Shown: positions 1-11,689 of the stretch, piece after piece
Numbering within the stretch: the stretch's first letter is position 1
How the letters are laid out: the number at the start of each line of letters is the position of its first letter
DNA from: Homalodisca vitripennis
Taxonomy: Eukaryota; Arthropoda; Insecta; Hemiptera; Cicadellidae
DNA: 64,000 bases
Direction: 5' to 3'
NCBI RefSeq assembly: GCF_021130785.1
Contig: NC_060213.1
Span: 94,790,501-94,854,500 of the forward strand
Position numbers and translations under genes: made by a program
The notes under the pieces: model-generated
What the model saw: the letters and a program-made list of their open reading frames with translations, nothing else
What the model was told of the DNA's origin: nothing
The model's database searches: none

Positions 1-675
1 AGCGAACTCCGGCGGATTTATCCTGAAACTCCGTGTCTTACCCGGTAGAGCCGGATCCCGCCAGCTGACCTCTCCCGCGATGGTATTGAGCTACTGGAGT
101 ATAATTTTAGGTCGAAGAAATAAAGATTATAACATGTCATTAAAAAACTACAAATATTCTCCTCTGAAAAAAATTTTAAAAAAATGCCTTATTGAAGCCC
201 CCTGTAAAAATTACATGTTACATACTATACTCTTGTTTATGAATGTTATCTAAAATGTAATGTAACATGACTTGTAATATAATATATTAAATTTTTTAAT
301 ACAAACGAGAATATCTTTGAAAACAAGTTTATATGCTTATAACTAAATCTGTCTTGTAAAAATTCCAGATGACGAAAGTGTTTGAGGGTTTGGTAAGTAT
401 ATTACCATCAGTGAGTGAATACGATACATCAAAATATTCATGAAATAAAATGGAAAATTATTCATGTTGTTTATAAATTGAACTAAACGATTTGTTAGGC
501 AAAACTAAGTAAGTTAATATTGTATATAAATTATAGTCCTTTCCAACAAAACTTACTCCTTTCGTCTGTTAGTCTTTTAGAATAAAAAAATGTCGTTATT
601 TGTAAAAAAAACTATATATTTGCGTATTTTATCCTCCTTTAGTCCTTTAAAATTATTTAAAAAAATTATGGTTGC
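1..675. other. Non-genic stretch with GC-rich left edge
   Basis: The first 110 bases are clearly GC-richer than what follows and include short CpG-containing words such as CCGGCGG and CCCGCGATGG. This looks like the truncated edge of an unidentified repeat or exon cut by the window border. The rest is AT-rich with no reading frame I can support. Confidence 0.5.
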
Positions 676-689
676 CTGTAAAGTCGGTT

Positions 690-1480
690 TTACGGGCGAA
701 GATTTTACGTGACAACGTCTTTTTCTCGGTAGAATATTTATTGATATGAATATTATTAAATTGCACAATAGGAACAAGGAATTGAATGAAAATAGGAATT
801 GCACAAATGTTAACTATAGAAATATATTTTGTTTACTAAAACATTGTACATAATTTGAAATTAATTAAAATTTGTTATTGTAAATGGTAAAGTTGAATAA
901 AACATTTACTAAAATTGGAATTTGAAATTCTTGCTAAACACAGTTAAATTCTAACTCCACGCGTGGTGATTGGTCGGTTTAGTTCGTTTGTTTGGTCACA
1001 CTTTTATAACAGGTTAGAGGTTATAATTTGTTATTTTAAATGTTTGACTAGCAATACGCGCTGTTTCTTCTCAATCGACTGAATTACGATTGATTGCAGA
1101 GTGATTTAAACTAATAATTTACTTAACACTATCAACATTTGTCAATAGTATGACATAACCTATAAACTCAGTTTCTCAACTTTTGTGTCAATCTAACAAT
1201 TAATCAATCAATCATAGTTTACGATAATGAAATATCAGTGTACAATTATTTACCTTTATTGTTGTAGTTGTTGTAAATGACGAATCTAAGCACTCCACAT
1301 TTTCACGAATAAACATAGTTATCTGCTTTATCCCGTGCGGCGGACCCAAAGTTATCTGCTTTATCCCGTGCGGATCCCGTGCGGCGGACCCACTGGACGG
1401 GCATCGTAACGTTACCGGGCGTTACACTTTTTCATGAGTGACTCCGAGCCGCAACCTAATTTAAGACGTTGTCACGTCAA
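690..1480. repeat. Possible decayed element with inverted GC-rich termini
   Basis: A 15-base word (ACGTGACAACGTCTT) lies at 707-721 on the plus strand and recurs as its exact reverse complement at 1463-1477. Both copies sit in small GC-rich islands, with TTTTACGGGCGAAG to the left of the first and a run of CpG-rich sequence (1385-1460) inside the second. The interior is AT-rich and non-coding. The arrangement fits the two ends of a short non-autonomous element of about 0.8 kb, but no target duplication was established. Confidence is low. Confidence 0.3.
1318..1391 (+). repeat. Short GC-rich tandem duplication
   Basis: GTTATCTGCTTTATCCCG occurs twice, starting near 1318 and 1352. The following ATCCCGTGCGGCGGACCCA also occurs twice, at about 1331 and 1373. 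This is a local partial tandem duplication of a GC-rich repeat fragment next to the possible right terminus of the preceding entry. Confidence 0.7.
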
Positions 1481-4400
1481 AAATAAACGTAGAGGAATAC
1501 ATAATACGGTAAATTAATAATACATAATTACTAAGTAAATAACAACCATACATAGTTCAAGCCAATTTTAACACAGGTTTACAATAAAGAGGCAGAATTA
1601 AAGATAGATATATAAAATAGTAATTTATAATCAATGTAATTTGAATGTAATTAACTGCTTTGCAATGCACATATATTATAGAAATAATAGTTATAAGTAA
1701 CCAGATTTCATCGCGCAATGTCTTATGTACTGTATTGACGGTAATGTAACTAGTTTTAATAATTTACCTGTACAGTATGTATTCTACACGTTACCTCACA
1801 AACCAGAAAAGGTATGTATGTAGATGTTCTGAACAATGTTGGCCCTGGAGCCGTCTGTAGCAGATAAAGTGTCCTCATTTGTCTTATACGTTCAGCTAAC
1901 GTTTCTGGTGAAATGGAGAGAGACATTTTTTACTTGCATAATTCTTTTATCTAAGAATCCTCGCGGTTTGTTTATACATATATGTAATACTTGAAATAAA
2001 ATATTCGAATTAGAAAATTATTAAAAATACAATGGTATATAGACAATATAGAATGTAATAATGAACTTGCTGTCTCCAAGATTTATGGGTGTAGCTGTTA
2101 TAAATAGACATCAAAATATAAAACTTTTCATGTAACTTGTACTGCTAGTAACTTTTCTAAAAAATACTTTAATGTGCCACATTATAAAACTCAGATTTAA
2201 ATTTTTCAGGGAGTTTAGCTGACATCGGAGTACAAATATTTCGCGCTTTATCCTTAAACAATATTTCGTGTTCTTTTAAGTAGATTATTTTTATTTCAAC
2301 GTTTTAATATAGGGTAATTAACAAATGACGTATCTAATTCTAATGCCAGCTAAACTTTGAGAAGGTTACGGCAACATAACAAGGTACTTCTTATGCTTAT
2401 AGCTGGGTTATGCATTTTAGTAATTACAACAAAACATCTGGATTCAAACATGAACATGCCGCACTAAGTGTGGTTTGTGATAAGTTATATTTTGTCTAGT
2501 CTATGGTAATCGTATATGGACCACTCTCAAATAAGACTATTACTTGAAGTCTGTTATACTTGTCTAATTCCTAAATGCTAGTTGGTGGATAAAGCACATT
2601 GTCATATTCAGCTAAGTTTGCACATAATACATACATCTGAATGTTAATGCATTTTCAATTAGAGTAATATTATTGAAATTTAACATTACTATTTTAATAA
2701 TGTTTATGTATAACATAACAGTTTTTCTTTTAGAAGCAGACAAAGTGTTAATGGAATAAAATTACTAACCAAATTACACGATTATCTGTCATTTTATGAT
2801 CTCATTAACTGATCTTTAGTATATATAATAGAACAAAGACAATATAAAATACATTGACAAATAATGAATTTAATAGAATTTATAATGAGCATTCAAATTT
2901 CTGAAAACGAATTTAATTTAGTAAAACGAATTTATGGCATTGTTTATAGTTTGTATATCCATAATGCTCTCCGTACATCGTTAGTCATTATTTTTAGCTT
3001 AATTGCTAATTTATGTAAATTAATGAGTACCGTGGTGTATTTTTAAATATAGGTATTATAATAATAAATCAAACTTTTATAATCTGACGTATTGTAAATA
3101 CGTTTGCGTGCGTGTGCGAGTGCATGTGAGGAATAACTTAAATAAATATGTGATATTACATATTGCAGGAAAATGCAATATGTAATATTTAGATATTAAC
3201 ATTTATTACTTTCACTCATCGGTTTCGAAAGAGAGGTTGTCAGGGGTTTCACTTCGGGTATAATGGAATATGCAAAACCAGTAAAGTTACGCTTTGGTGG
3301 GATGTAAGTCGGTTTACCTGATAACTTTATTACAGTTAATATATATTTTAGTTACGTAAAAAAATTATCTATTTCTTTTCATAATGTTCCAGAGTCTATC
3401 CTACAGATTTTTCCTACAGAACTGTGTATGAAGTCACCGAAATGAACTGAGAAGCAATAAACACTGACGTAGAGAAATAAAGACTAAATGAAGTACTTGG
3501 ATAATTCACATTCCAATATTACCTGGTTAAAGAAACAAGATGTTATGTATCAAGATACTTTCTTCATATTGCACTTTTTTACTTTTCATTATTATTTCTT
3601 ACAATGAATGTGTATTTTGCTAAACCTTGTACATAGTATTTCATTAATAGGAAAATATTCATAATAAATATTCCACTAGCCCTTCGCTGGAATATAAAAT
3701 GTTGACAGCGGTAATTTATAACTAATATTAAATACAGAATTTGCCATTGTTAATCTTGTATGATATGTTTTGTTGGCGTGTCGTTTATCGATTACTTCTC
3801 ACCTTGTAAGTGATTATAAATCCCTATAAATTACACATTTCTATTAGTCTCATTATAATTCAATGGTAAGCTGTATTTTACTTATAGAATAACATATCGT
3901 TTTGTATGTTTGTATAAACTGTATTTGTTATTCCGCCCAATTGCTATATTTTATGTTATCATATCAAGTGAAAATACCCAGTAAAATAATTAGTAACATT
4001 AAATTTTGCAAATGTGTGATCGTTTTTCATGTATTATGGTACGTTATCTGCGGCATCGGAATAGAAGTAAACGCAGTAATTAAGTTCAAATCTATCAGTT
4101 TATGAGGACCGTAAGCTGCCTCTTACGTCAAACACTCAGAAGAGTGGCCAGAAAAATTAGCAATTATAAATTGATTTAAATACCCAGTTTCTATCACACA
4201 AAAATCACTACTTTCCTCACCATAAATATTAAGTCTCTCATTTCATCGATTTAGCCTTTAAACATGTAAAGTCCTTTGATTTTTTTTTGTGTTGCATTAT
4301 TGTCAACACCTATGACTCATACCTCGAAGTTAAGTATTGTATAAGATATATGTAACTTTGGATACATAAACCTGACAGCAGTTGGAAGTAAACTGTAAAT

Positions 4401-5160
4401 AAAAGATTTGTTTATAATCAGCCTCTGGTCAGTCCCGTGAAAAAGCTCAAATTTGCTTTGACCAATAAACAGGAACATTTTTAGACCAAATGTTATGTAT
4501 TTACTAAGAATTGACAGCTAGATAGATCACGTGGAAAAACAACAATGATTCACACCAAAATATCCTATATTTTAAGCAATAGTTACCGTCTCATAATACT
4601 TCGGATTTATTTCCTGTTATTTATTGTTTATTTCCTTCCAACGATCAAAGACCACTTTATAGCCATAAACATAGTGCAAGGTAGCTAATTACCATAGTGC
4701 TTAGACATGACAGGGACAAGCCAAACATGCGATTGGACTCTATATTCCTAGACATGATTGACAATGTACATAATATGTATAAATTATAATCAATATAACA
4801 GTAATGATAATAATAATTGTTGAGCAGATACGCAACCTAGAAATAAATAACAGTGCAAAAACAAACTATCCGTAAATAAGCAACAGTGCAGAAAACTATA
4901 AATGGTAGCATAACTAAGTAGCATTACAATCAAAAGGTTGTGTTTCTATGTGTGAATAACTAATTGTTAACAGTTGGTCACCATAAGTTCAAATTAGAGT
5001 AGATTATAAATTCACATGATTTAATAACTATTAGGCCTCTTCCAAGATAGACGTGGCATTTTTCTGTAAAAATAAAAAACTCTGTATCATAGTACCACAA
5101 TGATATGAGTAACTTATTGAATATGTAATTTTATTAAGTAACTTCTAAAAATGTATGAAC
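1481..5160. other. AT-rich non-genic stretch
   Basis: About 3.7 kb of AT-rich sequence with frequent stops in all frames. The only open frames are 60-67 codons long, with no recognisable domain, signal peptide or codon pattern. Apart from the hairpin at 3153-3188 I see no element in it. Confidence 0.6.
3153..3188. repeat. Perfect 15-bp hairpin
   Basis: The arms 3153-3167 (ATATTACATATTGCA) and 3174-3188 (TGCAATATGTAATAT) are perfect reverse complements separated by the six bases GGAAAA. No U-tract follows and no gene is near, so a terminator role is not supported. Confidence 0.7.
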
Positions 5161-5190
5161 AACGAGACTACGGGTATCTAATTACTAAAA

Positions 5191-6270
5191 TAAGTATTCC
5201 CTATAGGTCTGAAGTACAATAAGTGGCCACCATCAACATAGCGAATTATTGATATATCTGAATAGCCTATCTAAACTACTAAAATGACGATCCGAATTAG
5301 ATTATAGTTATTAAAAGGCTGAAGTTTAATACGCGGCCACCATCACAATCAACTTATTGATTTTCTGATTAGTCTATCTAATAAACTACTGTATTACATT
5401 ATAGTTTGTAAAATTACAGTATAGTATCCGAAACTGGCAACAGAATTAATTTATCTAATATACTAATATAAGTATTCCTATAGGTCTGAAGTACAATAAG
5501 TGGCACACAATCACAATCAAATTATTGATATATCTGAAGAGCCTATCTAAACTACTAAAATGACGATCCAATTTTATCGTTATTTAAAGGCTGAAGTATA
5601 AATAAACAGCCACCACACACATCTCATCGAACTTCTATTGACTATTTCTGATTAGCCTATCTAAAAACTACCGTATCCCTTCGAACACTTCACTTATCCA
5701 GCGTTCAATTTTACAATCTACAGTATAGTATCAGCCAACTGGCCAAGAGAATTTCTAATTTAAAACAATTACACTCATCCCCTTTGCTCCACTTAACACA
5801 ATCACGTGAGTATTGCCACATTTGATTCTCTAATAATTTTTAGCTACCAATTAGCACTCACAACAATATACACAATGATACAAACAAACCACACAAATTT
5901 GATAGCAGAACAAACTGTCGGGGAAAACCTGGAATTGAAATATAAAAACATTTGACACAGCGATCGTAGCATATTCTGCTGGATCCAACTTTATAAAACA
6001 TACCAGATAAAAAAACAATTATCATAAACAAAATCCCATTAACTGATCAAAGCGCTGCACACTTATATATTAACGAATTTCAGTTAAAAGTGATTTTACT
6101 AAAACTGCCAATTTTATATCGGCCAATACTCCACTACTATTCGATCCCCCTTTCCCTGATACCTCAGCCTATCTAAATTACCACGAACTCTTCATCATCA
6201 TCCCTAGTTATTTAAAATTACAGTACTAGTATCAGAACTGGCACAGACCCCACCAGAAACTTTAATTTAA
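5191..6270 (+). repeat. Decaying tandem repeat, period about 277 bp with 110-bp half-units
   Basis: The phrase AGGTCTGAAGTACAATAAGTGG begins at 5205 and again at 5482 (spacing 277). Each is followed by GCCTATCTAAACTACTAAAATGACGATCC. A diverged half-unit beginning AGGCTGAAG lies at 5316 and 5588, again about 272 apart. The phrase TTACAGTATAGTATC near 5413 and 5716 returns as TTACAGTACTAGTATCAGAACTGGC near 6220. Copies become less alike and more C-rich from left to right, which suggests either decay at an array edge or worsening consensus quality. Confidence 0.75.
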
Positions 6271-9200
6271 AACCACCCTACCACTTCCCCCCTTAATCCC
6301 CCCTATCTAACAACCTCAGCTCTCACTTCACCAACCAAGTGATCCCTTCTGCAACCCCCTGCCCCTATAACCTTCCTCTCCCTCTACTCCGCTACACCAT
6401 ACATATCAATAGAGCATAACCAATCTTCTTGACTGCAGATATATCCCCATACCCACCCACCAAATGCTTCACCATTACCCACTCACACCTACCCCTCTTG
6501 TCATAGCGATACTCACTATCATACATCTAGAGTTATAACATCCTGCATTATTCCTTCCCTCACTTCGTGTAACAATAGTTATCGAAACATCATCCCGCAT
6601 ACTCACACAACCTTGCCCTGATTTCCGCCTGCCATATGACTACACTCTCCTCGCGTTCCACTCCCTCGCCCGCCGGGCTGTACTATAGATCGAACCCACC
6701 ACATACGTAATGTATAACTTCTAACCTACATCCTTCGCGACCACGCACTTTAACTCACATAAATATTACACGTATGCTATTTGTTTAAGCTTATGTAGTT
6801 TTGATGACTTGTATGTAGTGTACTTGCTCATGAGGCTTCGGAGCTGCCATAGACACCGATAGAATAGTGGGATCAGCCTTTTAATTCCTCGAGATTAATG
6901 CGTCCACGTCTGATGGTACAAATGCCATTGTGGAATATCACTCGCGCCTAAAGAATTATGCAACATTCCAACTCCTCAGTCTATATATGGCCCCACACTT
7001 ATGCATAGCGCTCACCTCGGTCAGAGATATGTAAATTGCCTAGAGCGTATGTTCACAAACTGATGTTGGGTACGAGCAACTCTATTACGAGGATTTCTAC
7101 GCACGTATTAAGCTTAAACGGTTTCATATTTCACAAAACCACAACCATCACTCTCTCACAATATGTCATAGCCACGACATAGCAAGACACACGAAACGCT
7201 CGTCCAATTGTCATGTTCTCACCAAGCTAATCAAATCTTCACAATCTCCTTGAAGATATACTCTGGATCAATGCAATTCCTATCGTCCAAAAGCTGCCAT
7301 GTTGCTCTGCAATCATATTTGAAAACTACCCGTAAGCCTGGTATATATTTCTTAGATGTTTAACCGCATAGATGCATGACGTATGCCAGCGTAATCGCGT
7401 CTTCTAGATCGCACTAATTACCTATCGATTAACTATCCCGCCATACTGGCTGTGCTTGTACTATACCATTCCATTAATGTTTCCACTCATATGTGAGATT
7501 GCGAATTGTCAGTGACTTAGAGAATTTACAGACTATGATGAGTACAACTAATCTAGGAGTAATCAGATTTCATTTATGTTTGAGCTATGTAGATAATTGT
7601 GATCAACGGCATAACAGTTTAGATTATAGTCTATCATCGTGTCTACATTGCATCGAAATGTTATTAAGTAAAAGTCATAGTGATTTCTGTCGACTTGGCA
7701 CACAGAGTGTGGTGAGAAGACCTCCTAGATAAGGCCACTCAGCTGACTAGGCACTGCCCGCCAGAAGCAACTAGTATCACTAGGGGCGTGTAACATGAGC
7801 AAGTGAGATCGAAGTGTGTACTAGCTATGGATTAAAACGTTAGTGTGAATCGTGGGTGTATAGCGTTTGACTCTAGTTCTATGTCGTGCTGTCGACAAGC
7901 TAATTCAATAGAGACAGACGATCTACCTGGAACTATGCATTATTGATCTAAGCGTGCTGTTTCGAGAAACCGGTGTCCGAGTCATGAATTAGAATAATTG
8001 CATTCTACGCGCTCTCCCTAATTAGAGTTTGACCAAATAAAATATGACTAAGGGTGAAACTGATGGACGAATCAAGTCTTAATGATCGATGAATTGTCGC
8101 AATCAGATATGCCAGCGTTTTAATGGAGCTTGTAGATCCGATGGCTCACTAGTAATGGAAAGGGAAAGCAGTTGGTCATAAGGTGTCTACATCTAACTAC
8201 TCGCACGGAGTGACTAGTATGCGAGTATTTTGGATAAAACTAGTCCTCGTGATTTCGTTACTATTGAGATCATTCTTCTGCTCTGACCACGGACTGCTCA
8301 AACTGAGTCAAGTGTCATGTTTGAGCACAGAATTACTAACACTCATAACTATAAGCGGGTTTTCTAGCCTTAGATGTCAGCACAGATGTGTAGTGCTAAC
8401 CGACTCTTTAAAGCAGCATCGCGACAATAATCTCGAAAATGATTTGACGACCTAAGGGCTCTATGTTCGGATCTGCGACGAGATAACTAATATGCATCAC
8501 ATATCGAGATATACACCTGCAACAACGAATGAATAGACCAAACTGTGAGCTGGGACGCGACGGTTATAGACATGTCGACCTCTCAGAATCATAGGGCAGA
8601 AACTACTGTCGAGCCCTATTGTTAGGCTTGATAGTGCTACGCTTGCGCTGAATGCAGGTCGTCTATTCCACATACATTAATTGTATGATAGGTTGCTCGG
8701 AAATTATAGGTATATACTATTATATGAGTACTAGCTGTTTTCATGTAATGAGATTAATATCAAGAATAATTATATATATAAATCAAAGATGTAACATAGT
8801 AGCTATATATAAATCATTGTATGTAATATCTTGATTATATGATATATATGTCACATATGTAAGTGCGATAGAAATAGTATGTTACTGGGAAAGTTTGCAA
8901 TGCCGTAACTCTCAATTCATATTAACGGGTAATACTATGAGACCTTCTAATCGGATACGCAAGTACCCTAACTCGATGGAACACCCCCATGGAATACAAT
9001 CAATTAGTGTGTGCAATCAGTCAAGTGTGGTAATTGTTATCCATTAGAGATCCTCTAGATCTCGTTAGATACAAATAACGGCAAAGAATATATTCTAGGT
9101 AACCAATTTTAATAGGTTTACTCTGTATATACTTCACGCATCTATATAATAGATAATATTGTATTGTATGTATCACTCCTAGAATGATGTGCAGAAAGTG

Positions 9201-10440
9201 CTTTGTTGCATTGGTAGACCGCATCATTGGCTGTACAGTCGGACAGTTGGTATCCCGCCCCCCCCCCCCCCCCCCCCCCCGGTCTCTGAAAAACAACGCC
9301 GCCTCCGGGACAATCTTTCCCCCCCCCCCCCCCCCATGCTCTCAAATCCCCCCCCCCCTCCCCCAACATGGAAACATAGGCAGCAATAGCTTTCAAACGT
9401 ATGCACGCATTATACTATCTAAATATATAGTTCGTAACAAACTGTTTTACGTCCGTGGAAGCTGTAACAACTCTTCTAGAAGTAGCAATCATTTTAGTCG
9501 CACAGCTTTTGATTGTCAAAGTTCAGTCCAAGTGATACGAGGTAACTTCTTAGAGCGTAAGTATTACGATTTGTAGGTATGTGGCTACCAATGTAATAAA
9601 TCTGTATCTCGAAAGATAGAAAACTACATCTATCCTCAGAATCTTTACTTGTATGGGTATGAAACCCTTGAGGTCGTCATCTACCCTTCGATCGATAAGT
9701 AATAGATGCTTCATGATTAGTATTGGCGCCGAATGTTAATGAATCTAAAGACTATTAGCTATCATGAGGGTTTTTTATAAGCACTGAAGCCAATTGAATC
9801 TATAGTGCAAATACAACGTGAGCTTGACACAGATTCTAACTGATTATATAATATAGATATTCTTGTATGTATTAGCATTATCTTAGCCATCATCGCTTTC
9901 ACGTTCAATCTTATTATAAGAATTCCCTGAGAGGTCTTGACGTGTCGGGTGCTCAAGCAGCTTCATAGTCAGGTAGTGGAGTATTATCGACTAGTTCCGA
10001 TTGCTCAAGTTTACGTGTGCATTATATTCAGATAACAGTTGACTGCCACTATAATCCTGATTGTTCAGACCTAGCACCAAAACTGTCGGTATGTGTGTGT
10101 TCTTATCAAAAACTTGACATGTTATCCGCAGACCACTATACTGCGATATGATTAAATAGACATCCGCCACCTCGCCCACACTGAAAATAATCAAACTCCC
10201 ACGACCCCCCCGCCAGCCCAACCGACCCCCGACGCCGATACTACCAGAGACTCCCCCCTTGAGCACAGGTGGACACATACCTCTAATATTTCTCTCGATC
10301 GAATTCCACACATTATGGCTGTGCCACTCCCCTCCTCCGCCTCACTCGCTATTCTACCCTCCTACACCCTGCCTTCCCCTTAAGCCTTTACTAACAATTG
10401 GTGACCATCCTACCTTCATTATTTGCATATCTGCATTTCA
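5760..10440. other. Compositionally anomalous block, probably low-quality consensus
   Basis: This block differs sharply from everything else in the window. Its left edge (about 6100-6660) and right edge (about 10150-10400) are C-rich on the plus strand. The interior (about 6700-10100) is near-balanced in base composition, lacks the A/T runs typical of the flanks, and is rich in CTAG and TCGA words. It also has long C homopolymers at 9258-9358. Open frames of 60-130 codons exist here only because stops are rarer at higher GC, and none resembles a protein. The left edge is continuous with a tandem array, so I infer an unresolved array filled by poor consensus rather than a gene. Foreign DNA is the alternative. 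Confidence 0.55.
9258..9358 (+). repeat. Three poly-C homopolymers
   Basis: Runs of 23 C (9258-9280), 17 C (9319-9335) and 11 C (9348-9358) fall within 101 bases. They produce spurious proline-rich or glycine-rich frames on the two strands. No biological role is supported. Homopolymer artefact is likely. Confidence 0.85.
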
Positions 10441-10723
10441 TACTTGATCAAGCATTTTTCAAATTTTTTTAAAATCATCCGAACTTTCTAAATTTTAAAG
10501 GTGAAACAAATGTTTCTGCTCTTTGATCGACTTCAGCCTGAAAATAATTCACAGTTGTTAAGTCAACAGTTCACTTTGTAATACGTGTCCGTTGCGCAGT
10601 CAGGCGGATCCAATGCAAAAACACTCCACACCATCAACAACAATTTATTATTCAAAAAAAAAATTATTAAAATTATAAACTATTAAATTTGGAACCGAAT
10701 TTTGAATCTAAACAATCTCGGAT

Positions 10724-10806
10724 CCCAACTGAAGACAAACTCAAAAAGTTTCATTAAATCGGTCCACCGTTTAGGAGGAGTTCAGTATAACATACACACG
10801 CACACT
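10724..10806 (+). repeat. Transposon 3'-tail-like segment
   Basis: The segment contains AGTTTCATTAAATCGGTCC followed by a GTTTAGGAGGAGTTCAGT-like stretch and then ACACACGCACAC. From memory, this type of tail (TTTCATxAAATCGGTCCAxCxGTTTxGGAG...ACACACGCACA) is widespread at the 3' ends of insect and other invertebrate retroposons. It is followed directly by an AT-rich microsatellite. No associated reverse transcriptase is visible upstream, so this would be a very short truncated copy. Confidence 0.4.
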
Positions 10807-10824
10807 AGAAATAATATATTTAAA

Positions 10825-10915
10825 GATATATATATTTTATATATATATTCTTTCTTTATATATTATATATATATATATATTTAGTATATTATATATTATA
10901 AACTATTATATATAT
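10825..10915. repeat. AT-rich microsatellite
   Basis: Imperfect TATA repeats with short interruptions, immediately 3' of the transposon-tail-like segment. Confidence 0.8.
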
Positions 10916-11689
10916 AAAACTTTCTACAAAATGTTAAAATTCATCAGCGAAAGTTTACCTAATCTCATATTATTCAAACATATGGTTTTAACATTGAACA
11001 AAATGTGTACATACAACACTCTGATTATATGAATAATACTTTCTATGTTCGAGAGAATTTATACCACAGGTTCTAATGCTCAAGTCCAGTGAGTGAACAA
11101 AATTTATTGCCTACGCATAACAACTCGAACAAACTCCTTTACATTGCATACTCCTCAGTAAAATGTGAAATTACAGCCCCAACTTCAAACACCAAAAACT
11201 ATCCATAGGACTCGGTTCTATTGAATAGCTTCAGATTACCTCCACCACCACTTCGTCTCATCTCCAGTCCCATTCTCATCGCAAAACTTCCCCATCTCGG
11301 ACAAAAACAATAACCCTTTACACAATTTCAATGCAATGTGACGAATGAATTTAATTAACTTATCTGATTTTAATCTGCAACTAAATGGAAATTTCTCTGT
11401 TGTCTAAAGGGACTTACTTTGGCCACAACTCCATTGATTTTTGTAAACATTCAATTAGTGATGGATACTATTCAATTTTGCCCGAAGTGTGAGATTTAAA
11501 ATATTTTTTTTGATGAACAACATGACTCTCAAATGAACACAAAAAATATTAACAATTTACATTGCATGTATGTCATGTTGAAATGAAAACGTTCACTGAA
11601 ACACTTTAAATAATCATCAAGTTGGGAACATCTCCCAGTAAGTTCCAGACAACCTATCGAACATTTTTGAACGTTATTTTATCTAACAC

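Noticed and set aside
9184..9576. Proline-rich and glycine-rich frames on both strands at 9.2-9.6 kb
   Set aside because: They exist only because of C homopolymers in a block of doubtful sequence quality. They overlap on both strands and have no domain.
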